Shown: positions 41,098 through 48,975 of the stretch, piece after piece
How positions within the stretch are numbered: the stretch's first letter is position 1
Layout: each line of letters begins with the position of its first letter
Assembly: GCF_030269445.1 (NCBI RefSeq)
Contig: NZ_BSTJ01000014.1
Span: 248,001-312,000, forward strand
Reading direction: 5' to 3'
Origin: Actinoallomurus iriomotensis
GTDB lineage: Bacteria; Actinomycetota; Actinomycetes; Streptosporangiales; Streptosporangiaceae
DNA: 64,000 bases
Made by a program: the position numbers and the translations under genes
The notes under the pieces: model-generated
What the model saw: the letters and a program-made list of their open reading frames with translations, nothing else
Told to the model about the DNA's origin: nothing
The model's database searches: none

Positions 41098-42468
41098 CTA
41101 TACGACGCTGCTGCCGGAAGGACCGCGCGGAGGGGCCGGCCGAGGGTTCACAGGCCTGGAGGTGGTGGCGCCGCTGGGCGTGCCGGCGCGGTTGGCGGAA
41201 GGCGACGGCGGAACCGGCGACGAGGGCGTGCTCGGGGGCGGTGGGGGGTCTGTAGATGGTGGCGCGCTGGGAGCCGCGTTCGAAGGAGCACCCGTAGGGG
41301 TCACTGGAGAAGGGGCTGACGGGGTGCCCGCAGGGGAACCTGGTGCACCACCTGGGGGATTCTGGCCGCCTTGCGGTCCCTTGGGGGTCGGGGAGCCCGT
41401 AGGCCCGTTGGGACCCGAAGGGCCGGTAGGGCCATTGGGACCTGGAGGGCTCGGCGGGCTCGGAGGGTTGCCGTTGGTCTGACTGGGGCCGGGACGGTTG
41501 CCCGGAGGTGGTGAGCCACCCCCGGGCCGGGCACCACCGCTGCCCGCGGCAAGCCCGGCGGGCCGGAGAATACTGGCGCCTCTGCCGACGTTGAGCGCGG
41601 TGCTCCCGAATACCAAGTGACCGATTCTGCGCATGGCGGATGCGGTGCCGTCACCGATGTTGTTGACCTGCGTGACCCGAGAATCGACGGCCCGCATCGT
41701 CGCGGGCAGCGCCACCACCGCGCCGATACAGAGGAACATACCCGTCAACTGGTCCACAAAATATGAGGACATCAGCATGCGCAGGGCTCCGGCGTAGATC
41801 GTCGCTGCCTCGGGCTTGAACAACTCGAACGCTATCAACCAGACCATGAGCCTTCGGTAGGCATTATCTCCGTACGCACTGAACCTGGTGGCCGCCGCCA
41901 CCGGGAGTGCTCCGGCGATGAGCACCAAGCCCGCGTTCCTGAAGAACATCAGCCCGAACTGGATGAGGGACGCGATGATCGACGCGGTGCCGGTGAAGAG
42001 TATGAGGAGCCAGGCGCCGGTGCCTCCGAAGTCGATATTCGAGGTGCCGTCCGCCCAGTTGTTCCACCAGCTGTCCGGCTTGCTGTGCACCGCCTCGTTC
42101 AGGATCCACGTGGAGTATGCATCTCCCGCCAGAGAGAACAGGTTGATTCCAGCGGCAAGCGTGAACACGATGATGACCAGAACGAAAAGCTGGGAAAACG
42201 CCTCCCGAAAGGCCTCGCCCTTACGTTGGATCGCCACTCTGCCGGTCGCGACGATAAGTCCGACGATGGCCGAGGTCGCGGTCAGCCATCCAGTGCTGTC
42301 CCGCAGGAAGACGAGCACGCTGCCTTTCTGGTCGCTGAGCCCAGGGGTCGGCACGTCGATCCACCACGCCAAAAGGTAACGCAAGAAGGTGACCGAGGCC
42401 GCCGCGACCTGCTCTGTGAGCCAGCGGGCGAGAAGGGTGAAAAGTTTGATGGTTTGATCGAGGACCAT
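41098..42468 (-). CDS. VirB6/TrbL-like polytopic channel protein with collagen-like tail
   Basis: 456 residues. Residues 1-270 contain about six to seven membrane segments (TATSAIVGLIVATGRVAIQ, FVLVIIVFTLAAGINLFSLAG, LILFTGTASIIASLIQFGLM, AGLVLIAGALPVAAA, MFLCIGAVVALPATM) in the order of TrbL/VirB6 channel proteins. From about 300 the chain is an uninterrupted Pro/Gly/Ser/Thr/Asn-rich tail of about 155 residues, including GPNGPTGPSGPNGPTGS with Gly at every third place. Such a tail is not needed for a channel and could reach across the wall. Weak Shine-Dalgarno site. Confidence 0.82.
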   Translation of the reverse strand: MVLDQTIKLFTLLARWLTEQVAAASVTFLRYLLAWWIDVPTPGLSDQKGSVLVFLRDSTGWLTATSAIVGLIVATGRVAIQRKGEAFREAFSQLFVLVIIVFTLAAGINLFSLAGDAYSTWILNEAVHSKPDSWWNNWADGTSNIDFGGTGAWLLILFTGTASIIASLIQFGLMFFRNAGLVLIAGALPVAAATRFSAYGDNAYRRLMVWLIAFELFKPEAATIYAGALRMLMSSYFVDQLTGMFLCIGAVVALPATMRAVDSRVTQVNNIGDGTASAMRRIGHLVFGSTALNVGRGASILRPAGLAAGSGGARPGGGSPPPGNRPGPSQTNGNPPSPPSPPGPNGPTGPSGPNGPTGSPTPKGPQGGQNPPGGAPGSPAGTPSAPSPVTPTGAPSNAAPSAPPSTDPPPPPSTPSSPVPPSPSANRAGTPSGATTSRPVNPRPAPPRGPSGSSVV

Positions 42469-42514
42469 AATCAGTCAGCTTCTTTACCGGGAAAGGCGAG
42501 CCGGCGATCGGCTG

Positions 42515-43135
42515 CTACAGAGCGGCGCGGACGATGGATGGTGCGACGGCCAGCATGACGCAGCAGAGGAACAGCAGGCCCGCCACCCGCAGATGGCCGC
42601 CCCCCTCGCCCGTTCGATAGGTGACCGCCATGCGCAGGCCGAGCCAGATGATCGAACCGACGACCAGGGCATAGACGAACCAGGACACCCAGCTGACGAC
42701 CGTCAGTACCGGACTGGCGATCGTCGAGGGGGGCTGCTGTTCCGACGGACGGGGCATGTTCGTCGGTATCGGATCGGCGGGTGGCGGGGTGATGGGCGGG
42801 GAGGGGACGTGCTCGCCTTTCGGGTCCGGAGCCGACTTCTTGTCATCGTCCGGGCAAAGACCAGACAGAATCCCGGGCACGATGTCCTTGCACCAGCTAG
42901 TTTTCTTCTTTGTTGCCACAGTCGACACGGTTGAGGAACAGGAGTCGATGAACGGGTTCTTTTCACGGCATGGACTGTCGGTTTCCACGGCGGCGGCAAG
43001 CGTCATATCTCGAACGGGCGTCCGGGATTCTTCCGGGGAGTAACGCTGCGCGGAGAAAGTGACGCCGATCGCCCCTATTGCGGTGGCCAGGACGAAAAAC
43101 CTGACCGATCGGCACGCGCGCCGCATCGTCCTCAT
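42515..43135 (-). CDS. Membrane protein of the secretion locus, exported cysteine-containing domain
   Basis: 206 residues, ATG overlapping the upstream stop (TAATG). First hydrophobic segment at about 12-30 (VRFFVLATAIGAIGVTFSA), then an external part with SPCREKNPF, DSCSSTVS, WCKDIVPGILSGLCPDDDKK (four Cys) and a Pro-rich stretch. Two further membrane segments follow (LTVVSWVSWFVYALVVGSIIWLG and AGLLFLCCVMLAVAPSIV). The C-terminal pair resembles the VirB2/TrbC pilin-like hairpin seen in the next gene upstream, YRTGEGGGHLRVAG in one and HRRSEGGRHLTGMG in the other. Probably a fused or enlarged pilin-like subunit. Confidence 0.72.
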   Translation of the reverse strand: MRTMRRACRSVRFFVLATAIGAIGVTFSAQRYSPEESRTPVRDMTLAAAVETDSPCREKNPFIDSCSSTVSTVATKKKTSWCKDIVPGILSGLCPDDDKKSAPDPKGEHVPSPPITPPPADPIPTNMPRPSEQQPPSTIASPVLTVVSWVSWFVYALVVGSIIWLGLRMAVTYRTGEGGGHLRVAGLLFLCCVMLAVAPSIVRAAL

Positions 43136-43509
43136 TATTTGAGGCCGGCGATGGTGGAGACGAATGCCGTTGAGGATCCGATGAAGATGACCCCCAGGAA
43201 GACCCAGCCCATCCCTGTGAGGTGGCGCCCCCCTTCACTCCGGCGGTGATGAATCGCCATGTTGACGCCAAGTCCTATGAATGCTCCCACGCATGTCAGA
43301 TATCCGACCCATTTCATCCACCTCAATCCCGTGAGGATCTTGGTGGATCCCGGCGGCGTTTCCGGCGAGCCGGGGTCGGGGATGTTCCCGTCGGCCAGGA
43401 TGTGGTGCGCGGCCTCGGTGAAGGGCACATGCGTGGCGACTCGAGCGTGGTGTGGCGCGCTCAGCAAGATGTCACTCGCCCACGGAACCATCACATTAAA
43501 CATGTGCAT
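43135..43509 (-). CDS. Small VirB2/TrbC-like two-helix membrane protein
   Basis: 124 residues. Two hydrophobic segments (MKWVGYLTCVGAFIGLGVNMA at about 64-85 and GMGWVFLGVIFIGSSTAFVS at about 98-118) separated by the short basic loop IHHRRSEGGRHLT. This is the helix-loop-helix plan of VirB2/TrbC pilins and of actinobacterial conjugation proteins. The N-terminal 60 residues are soluble. The start lies 14 bases inside the end of the DUF6668 gene, indicating coupled translation. Weak sequence identity limits certainty. Confidence 0.7.
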   Translation of the reverse strand: MHMFNVMVPWASDILLSAPHHARVATHVPFTEAAHHILADGNIPDPGSPETPPGSTKILTGLRWMKWVGYLTCVGAFIGLGVNMAIHHRRSEGGRHLTGMGWVFLGVIFIGSSTAFVSTIAGLK

Positions 43510-44125
43510 CCTCGGAAACTATGTGGTGTAGGTCGTTGGCCAGTCGTGAGTAGGCGGATGGCAGCCGGGCCTGGTCCGGAGGGTCGCCGATGCGCAACGC
43601 CTCCACCCACGGCAGTTCCCAGAGCCGAGGCACGCCTCCGGAGATCAGCCGCACCAGATCGCTGAGTGGTTTAGGGCGTTTTCCGGGGGCGTCGGCGACC
43701 ACGACCAGCCCGAGCAGCCGCACGTTCGGCAGCACACCCGCGGCCCACTGCCGGGCGGCGGCCTGAGCCGCGCAGAGCCCGGCGGCATGGCTACGCGCGA
43801 CGAGAAGCACCCGGGCCGACACCGGGGGCTCGGGCATCGGCCAGTATCGTCCAGCGCTCATGCTGCGGGGGATGAGGGCCGTCAACGTGGAGACGCCGGC
43901 TCCCCCATGGCACGACGAGAACCAGAGGTCCGGACCGGCGCCACGGTAACCGGCCAGCCCCAGCGGACTCGTGGGCGGTGGTGCCAGACGTGCCGGTACG
44001 ACCGCCTGCGCCTGGAACGGTCCGCCGGCATACCCTCCGTGCTGAGGGGAGTGCGCCGCCACAGCCGGCGCGGCTTCCGCACCAGATGCCCGGTGCGGCC
44101 GGGCGACGTCCGCAGCTTGCATCAC
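43496..44125 (-). CDS. DUF6668 protein, degenerate ParA-like
   Basis: 209 residues; GTG 44125 or ATG 44122 start. After a disordered N-terminus the motif WFSSCHGGAGVSTLTALIP recalls the deviant Walker A of ParA/MinD proteins (KGGxGKT), but both lysines are missing (CHGGAGVST). Further on: VLLVARSHAAGLCAAQAAA, LLGLVVVADAPGKRPKPLSD and VPRLWELPWVEALR, all conserved in DUF6668 proteins near actinobacterial secretion genes. It probably keeps the fold without ATP hydrolysis. It is the first gene of the minus-strand secretion operon that runs to 38044. Confidence 0.82.
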   Translation of the reverse strand: MMQAADVARPHRASGAEAAPAVAAHSPQHGGYAGGPFQAQAVVPARLAPPPTSPLGLAGYRGAGPDLWFSSCHGGAGVSTLTALIPRSMSAGRYWPMPEPPVSARVLLVARSHAAGLCAAQAAARQWAAGVLPNVRLLGLVVVADAPGKRPKPLSDLVRLISGGVPRLWELPWVEALRIGDPPDQARLPSAYSRLANDLHHIVSEDAHV

Positions 44126-44240
44126 TACACCCTTCTCTGTAAGGGCAAAAGAGCAGGTCAGTGTTATGGTGTGGACCGTCCGAGAGTCGCTGCGATCGTC
44201 AACTACGCGGCGCGAAGAAAAGCGACCGGCGGGCTCTCGG

Positions 44241-45560
44241 CTACCTCGGCTTCAGGGGAAGCAACTTCTTCCAGCGGCTCGTCAACGGCATGATCGACCG
44301 GTCCCCCGCCGGCATGGCGAACGCGGGGTCATCGCTGATGGCGGCCAGGATTCCCCGGAGCGTCCTCTCAAGGTCCGGTCCCGGGCGCACGCTCGCCGGC
44401 TGGGGCGTGTTCACCGCCCGCATCCATCCCTCGTCCTCGGGGATCAGGCCGGCGAAACGCCAGCCGCCCAGTTGGTCCATGACCTCCTTCGGTCCGCACT
44501 CCACGTCGGGCCTCGCCCGGTTGAGGATCACGAAGACCTTCTCGGGAGGAACCCCGCCGCCCCCCTGCTGCTGCGGCGTGACGAGGGCCGACAGCCAGGC
44601 GCCGATGGCCTCCAGCGCCACCCTGTCGGGCTCGACCGGCACCAGGATGACGTCGGCCTCGGGGAGGACCAGGTCGAGGAACGTCCGGTGGTTCGTTTCG
44701 GCGACCGGCGTGTCGATGAAGACGAAGTCGAACGTCTGGCGCAGCACGGGGAGGATCCGGCGGTACAGCGAGTCGATCCTGGAGCGATCGACGCTGACGA
44801 CGTCCTGCGGGGCGAGCAGCGCGTAGAGGCCGATCTCGGAGATGCTCGTGAGGCTCTGGCGCACCGTGTCCGCCGCAGGCGACCAGGGCGCCTGGAGCAG
44901 GTCCAGGACCGTCGGCGATTTGAGGTTGAGGAAACGCGCCACATCGGCCCGCTCCAGGTTGACGTCGACCAGCACGGCGGACCCCGCGCGGCCCGCGCTC
45001 TGAAGCAGCCTCGCCGCGTGCATCGCGAGGTTCACGGTCGTGCTCGTCTTGCCGGCCCCGCCCTTCGCCGAGGTGATCGCGATGACCGTGCCCTGTCTGC
45101 GAGGTGCCGCGGGAACCGGTGCGGGGATCGCCTGGGCGGGTGGCGCTCCGGGAACCGTCCATGGCTCCGGCGGCGGCTCGGGCTGGAGCTCCAGCTGAGG
45201 CTCCGGCTCGGCGCCACCGAGTGCCACCAGCAGCTCCGCCACGTTCAGCCGCTTCGCGACCAGGACCACCTTCGGGTCGAAGACGTCGCCGCGTTCGGTG
45301 AAGGACACGTGGACAAGGACGGTGTGCCCGTTGCGGACCAGGCCGTTGGCCAGTACGGCGACCTCCGCGCCAGGGACGTCCTCGGCGAACCCCGGCGCGA
45401 ACACGAACGTGACCGGAGAACCCACCCTGCCGCTCCCGGAGAGCTCCCGGAGCTCCGAGGCGGAGGCGACATCGAACACGAACGGGAACCGTCCGGTGTT
45501 CCGGAGCCTGCTCGCGACACCCGGGTGTCCCGCTACGACGAGGGCCGGCGCAATAGCCAT
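44241..45560 (-). CDS. CpaE/MinD-like ParA-superfamily ATPase (intact P-loop)
   Basis: 439 residues from ATG 45560 (GTG 45563 directly before it is possible); the open frame continues upstream but that part is antisense to the deaminase gene. Paralogue of 23185-24462 over its whole length: N-terminal domain LVVAGHPGVASRLRNTGRFP, Pro/Glu-rich linker, then TSAKGGAGKTSTTVNLAMHAA with both lysines, VLVDVNLERADVARFLN and VFIDTPVAE. It should be an active ATPase that positions or regulates the secretion machine. It reads in the same direction as the secretion operon, 115 bases upstream of it. Confidence 0.85.
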   Translation of the reverse strand: MAIAPALVVAGHPGVASRLRNTGRFPFVFDVASASELRELSGSGRVGSPVTFVFAPGFAEDVPGAEVAVLANGLVRNGHTVLVHVSFTERGDVFDPKVVLVAKRLNVAELLVALGGAEPEPQLELQPEPPPEPWTVPGAPPAQAIPAPVPAAPRRQGTVIAITSAKGGAGKTSTTVNLAMHAARLLQSAGRAGSAVLVDVNLERADVARFLNLKSPTVLDLLQAPWSPAADTVRQSLTSISEIGLYALLAPQDVVSVDRSRIDSLYRRILPVLRQTFDFVFIDTPVAETNHRTFLDLVLPEADVILVPVEPDRVALEAIGAWLSALVTPQQQGGGGVPPEKVFVILNRARPDVECGPKEVMDQLGGWRFAGLIPEDEGWMRAVNTPQPASVRPGPDLERTLRGILAAISDDPAFAMPAGDRSIMPLTSRWKKLLPLKPR

Positions 45561-45759
45561 CACGAATTCCTCAGTGCTCTGGTTGTCGACCGGACGAGCC
45601 CGGCCGGTGCTCCTGTAACGGACAGTGCGGGCAAACGGCACTGCCGCCAGCACCGGCCGCCCGCTGCCGACACCGGCGCGACTCGCGACCCGTACGCTGT
45701 GGGCCGGCACCCTCCGCCACAGGATGAAATAGGTTCCCGCGAAGAATGTCACACGACTG

Positions 45760-46272
45760 ATGGACTTGAAGGCGGTCGAAGGTCTAGGACTATTCGAGCC
45801 GGTCACGGCCCTTTTCAAGAAGACAAAGCAACTCGTCCACGAGCTCCCACAAGAGCCCAAACGAATCTTCAGGCGCTTAACGCACGGGCCGGAGCACGCA
45901 CTCACCGAGTCCGAGCGGAGCCGCTTTTTCGACCTGGCCGAACGAGCTCGCGATGACGGAATAAGGTCACTACCGAAGAAGAAGGAACGACTCGCCGTGA
46001 TCGGCGGTGTCAACGTCCGAACCGGCCGGACGGCGTTCGGGAGAAGCTCGAATCCGGTAGGGTGCGCCGAGGATGACGTAGTGCGCCAACTGGGCGGCGA
46101 TCCGAATGAGGCCCTCTTCTCGAAGGCCACTCGCCGGCGCCTCGCGCGGCTGAATTCACAGATCGCGATATGCCGTCACTGCCAGGCCAAGTACCGTCCA
46201 AGTCAGTTCCCTCCCGGGACGAAGTTCAAAGGGGCCTTCGAAAGCGGAGGTTCCGGAGTTTTCGACATGTGA
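45760..46272 (+). CDS. YwqJ-like deaminase-fold protein, candidate nucleic-acid deaminase toxin
   Basis: 170 residues. The first 75 are basic and helical (FKKTKQLVHELPQEPKRIFRRL). The rest follows the YwqJ-type deaminase plan: GGVNVRTGRTAFGRSSNPVG, then Cys102-Ala-Glu104 (CAED), a helix (DDVVRQLGG), and Cys138-R-H-Cys141 in IAICRHCQAKY. The C-A-E...C-x-x-C set would bind zinc and catalyse deamination. Most relatives are C-terminal tips of large secreted toxins. Here it stands alone, without a signal peptide, followed by a small acidic gene likely to give immunity. The substrate (DNA, RNA or nucleotide) is unknown. Confidence 0.68.
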   Translation: MDLKAVEGLGLFEPVTALFKKTKQLVHELPQEPKRIFRRLTHGPEHALTESERSRFFDLAERARDDGIRSLPKKKERLAVIGGVNVRTGRTAFGRSSNPVGCAEDDVVRQLGGDPNEALFSKATRRRLARLNSQIAICRHCQAKYRPSQFPPGTKFKGAFESGGSGVFDM

Positions 46273-46294
46273 GCCCGAGCGCGAGGAGAGACTG

Positions 46295-46840
46295 GTGAAC
46301 AACGAAGAAGAGTGGGACTGGTTCGAAGAAGTAGAAGACCGCGAGCCGATAGATCCGATGCTTTCCGCCGTTCTACGTGCCGTTCGGCAGGCCGGCGACG
46401 AATGGTCGTCACTCGGGATACCTCCCGAGGCCACCATTGCCCGGTTGGACGACAACGGATTGCGCGTCTTCATCGACGTCCTGGACAAGGACGACGATGT
46501 CCTGGCGACTCTGCGTGTCGACGTCAAGCGGGACGGGACGTCCGTCATGGCGTGGTCGGACGGAGAGCTGGCCGAGGTGGAGGAGCGGATGGAAGATACC
46601 GATCCGCTCGATATCGCCCGATTCTCTTCGCCCATTCCCGAAGAGCTCGCCTCGCACGTCGTCGCATGGCTGGACGGGCAGCTGAGGCGGGTCGTCGTGC
46701 GCTACGAGTGGAGCGTCCGAGGCAGGATTCGCGCCACCTGTGAAGCGTTCCAGGACACCGGGACGGTGCTCGCGAGCAGCGGCGCCAAGCCTCATGGCGG
46801 CCTCGACACGGCCGATCGAAAGACCCAGATCCGCCCGTAG
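46295..46840 (+). CDS. Acidic protein, probable immunity partner of the deaminase
   Basis: 181 residues, GTG start after GAGGAG, 22 bases after the deaminase gene. It is strongly acidic at the N-terminus (NNEEEWDWFEEVEDREPIDP) with repeated beta-strand-like segments (LRVFIDVLDKDDDVLATLRVD, TSVMAWSDGELAEVEERME), and ends with a basic tail. No signal peptide or membrane segment. The family is not recognised. The small acidic gene directly after a candidate toxin is the standard place for an immunity gene; the function is inferred from this alone. Confidence 0.62.
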   Translation: MNNEEEWDWFEEVEDREPIDPMLSAVLRAVRQAGDEWSSLGIPPEATIARLDDNGLRVFIDVLDKDDDVLATLRVDVKRDGTSVMAWSDGELAEVEERMEDTDPLDIARFSSPIPEELASHVVAWLDGQLRRVVVRYEWSVRGRIRATCEAFQDTGTVLASSGAKPHGGLDTADRKTQIRP

Positions 46841-46880
46841 GAACCTCACCGCGGCCAGTGCTCGCCCGCACGAATGATGT

Positions 46881-46911
46881 CCTATTAAGTCGGTAGGGAT
46901 GGTTGACTACC
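46881..46911. promoter_or_regulatory. Candidate operator before the sulfonate-type importer
   Basis: CCTATTAAGTCGGTAGG contains the dyad CCTA-N9-TAGG, and overlapping it GGTAG-N10-CTACC extends to 46911. This A/T-richer block lies about 175 bases before the binding-protein gene in a 244-bp gap. It may bind a sulfur-responsive repressor, which I infer only from the type of operon downstream. Confidence 0.4.
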
Positions 46912-47084
46912 CTGCGACACGCGTGTTCTCATCCTGATATGCGCGCCCGGCCCGCTCTCATTCGCCGGCGGCACGTCGACCTCGTCCGGGTCACCGCCGC
47001 CCGCTGTCGCGTCTGACGTCGACCCCACGCCCCCTTCTCTTCCGCCCCGCGGGCCGTACGCCCGTTCTAGGAGCGCAGTTCGCC

Positions 47085-48110
47085 ATGCTCAAAAAGTCCC
47101 TCTTCGCCGGAGCCGCCGCGCTGGTCGCCGCGGCCGGCGCCGCCGGATGCGGAGCCTCCGCCGCCTCCCGCGGGTCCGCACTCAAGATCGGTTACTTCCA
47201 GGGCGCGGTCGCCGGACCCGAGGCCGTGGTCGCCGCCGACCCCGACCTCGCCTCTCATGTCAAGGCGCCGATCCAGCTGCGCCCCATCGACAGTGGCGTC
47301 GCCGGGATGGCCCAGCTCCGCGCCGGCGCGTTCCCGGTGGTGTCCGGCGTCGGCAACCCGCCGTTCGTCGGCGCGTTCACCTCCGGCACCGACGTCGAGG
47401 TCGTGTTCGTCGAGAGCATCGACGAGTCCGGGCTCGCCGTGAACGACAAGATCAAGTCACCCGCCGACCTGAAGAAGGTCGGCGTGCTCGTCGGCTCCAC
47501 GCTCGACTTCCAGCTCCGCGGCTGGCTCACCGCGCAGAGGCTGACCGGCAGGGTGCAGGTCGCCAGCTTCGCAAGCGAGGCCGCCGAGGCCGCCGCCTGG
47601 AAGTCCGGGAAGATCGACGCGGTCTACATCAGCCAGGCCTACCTGATCGACCTGAAGAAGCACGACGCCCGTGTCCTGACGACCGCGGCCGACGTCGCCC
47701 GCCTCGGGTACGCGGCGGTCAACATGCTCGCCGTCGACAAGGCGTACGCGAAACGGGACCCGGCCGTCGTGCAGCAACTCGTCTGCCAGGTGTCCAGGGC
47801 GCAGACGCTGGTCAAGGGCCCACAGGCCGCCAAGTACGTCACCGCCGCCACCCGGTTCCTCGGTGTGAGGCCGGCCGACGCGATCGCGGCCACCAGCGAC
47901 TACCCGTACGTGCCGCAGAGCGAGGAGACCGGCTGGCTCCAGGGCGCGGACGGCCACGCCGCCTCCGGCAGGCTCGCCAAGAACTTCCAGCTCACCGCGC
48001 AGTTCCTGGTCACCCAGGGCCGGGCGAAGACGGTGCCGCCGATCGATCAGATCGCCGCGCACATCGACCCCTCCTTCTGGGCGAAGGCGCAGTCGGGCGG
48101 GTGCACATGA
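47085..48110 (+). CDS. SsuA/TauA-like ABC transporter substrate-binding lipoprotein
   Basis: 341 residues. Signal peptide with lipobox AAGC (Cys22). Class II binding fold of the sulfonate/nitrate/taurine group: LKIGYFQGAVAGPEAVVAAD, MAQLRAGAFPVVSGVGNPPFVGA, ESIDESGLAVNDKIKSPADL, KKVGVLVGSTLDFQLRGWL and KSGKIDAVYISQAYL. It captures a small sulfonate or similar compound for the permease encoded downstream. A 23-codon mini-gene connects its stop to the ATPase start through two ATGA overlaps. Confidence 0.88.
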   Translation: MLKKSLFAGAAALVAAAGAAGCGASAASRGSALKIGYFQGAVAGPEAVVAADPDLASHVKAPIQLRPIDSGVAGMAQLRAGAFPVVSGVGNPPFVGAFTSGTDVEVVFVESIDESGLAVNDKIKSPADLKKVGVLVGSTLDFQLRGWLTAQRLTGRVQVASFASEAAEAAAWKSGKIDAVYISQAYLIDLKKHDARVLTTAADVARLGYAAVNMLAVDKAYAKRDPAVVQQLVCQVSRAQTLVKGPQAAKYVTAATRFLGVRPADAIAATSDYPYVPQSEETGWLQGADGHAASGRLAKNFQLTAQFLVTQGRAKTVPPIDQIAAHIDPSFWAKAQSGGCT

Positions 48111-48178
48111 GTGAGCGAAGCGAGCGAATCGACCAACACGGTCCGCCCGGTCTCCTCCCGACGAAGGAGGGCTCATGA
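48107..48178 (+). CDS. 23-residue mini-gene (MSERSER type), copy 1
   Basis: It starts at ATGA overlapping the TauA-like stop and ends at TGA overlapping the TauB-like ATG. The peptide begins MSERSERIDQHG and ends LLPTKEGS. The codons for TKEG supply GAAGGAGG, the Shine-Dalgarno site of the next gene, and CCTCC just upstream can pair with it. Five more copies of exactly the same length occur in the window. It probably couples translation of neighbouring genes; the peptide itself may be incidental. Confidence 0.72.
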   Translation: MSERSERIDQHGPPGLLPTKEGS

Positions 48179-48975
48179 CCGAGAGAAGTGCCCAGGTCGT
48201 CGAGGAACCGGTCGCCGACAAGCCCGCGGCGGTGCGGCTCCGCGACGTCGGCAAGACCTTCCGCAAGCGGCGGCGCGAGACGACCGCGCTGGAGGGAGTG
48301 AGCCTGGACATCGCCGCCGGGGAGTTCCTGTGCCTGGTCGGCCCCTCCGGCTGCGGCAAGTCGACACTGCTGAGCATCCTGGCCGGCTTCACCGAGGCCG
48401 ACACCGGCGAGGTACTCGTCGACGGCCGTCCGGTCACGGGCCCCGGCCCGGATCGCGGTGTGCTGTTCCAGACGCCGACGCTCTTCCCGTGGCTGACCAC
48501 CCGGCAGAACGTCCTGTACGGCCCGCGCGCCCGCCGCGCCCTCACCCCGGACGTGCGCGAGGAGGCCGCCGAACTGCTGGAGACGGTCGGGCTGGCCGAG
48601 TTCGCCGACGCGTACCCGCACGAGCTGTCCGGCGGGATGCGGCACCGCGCGGCGTTCGCCCGGGTACTGATCAACCATCCACGCGTACTGCTCATGGACG
48701 AGCCGTTCGGCGCGCTCGACGCGATCACCCGAGCCGGCATGCAACGGTTCCTGCTCGAACTCTGGCAACGGCGGCGCACCACGATCGTCTTCGTCACCCA
48801 CGACGTCGAGGAGGCGACGCTGCTCGGCGACCGGGTGTCGGTGCTGTCCGGCCGCCCGGGGCGTACCAAGGCGGTCGTCGACATCGACCTGCCCCGGCCG
48901 CGTACCTACGACGACACCGAGACGCTCGCGTTCGTCACGGCCAAGCGCCGGATCCGGGAGGTGTTGGAGCGGTGA
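48175..48975 (+). CDS. SsuB/TauB-like ABC transporter ATP-binding protein
   Basis: 266 residues. Walker A GPSGCGKST, Q-loop in VLFQTPTLFPWLT, signature LSGGMRHRAAFARVL, Walker B VLLMDEPFGALD, and H-loop FVTHDVEEATLLGD. The FPWLT sequence after the Q-loop and GALDAITR are typical of sulfonate, taurine and nitrate importers. Its start overlaps the mini-gene stop and its end overlaps the permease start (GTGA). Confidence 0.92.
   Translation: MTERSAQVVEEPVADKPAAVRLRDVGKTFRKRRRETTALEGVSLDIAAGEFLCLVGPSGCGKSTLLSILAGFTEADTGEVLVDGRPVTGPGPDRGVLFQTPTLFPWLTTRQNVLYGPRARRALTPDVREEAAELLETVGLAEFADAYPHELSGGMRHRAAFARVLINHPRVLLMDEPFGALDAITRAGMQRFLLELWQRRRTTIVFVTHDVEEATLLGDRVSVLSGRPGRTKAVVDIDLPRPRTYDDTETLAFVTAKRRIREVLER

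Noticed and set aside
45561-46130. A 190-residue upstream extension of the CpaE-like gene on the minus strand
   Set aside because: It is antisense to the deaminase gene, has Ser/Arg/Pro-rich composition, and a start with fitting homology exists at 45560.
23185-46840. Complete integrative conjugative element with att sites
   Set aside because: I found no relaxase, integrase, tRNA gene or flanking direct repeat in the window, so the borders and mobility cannot be claimed.
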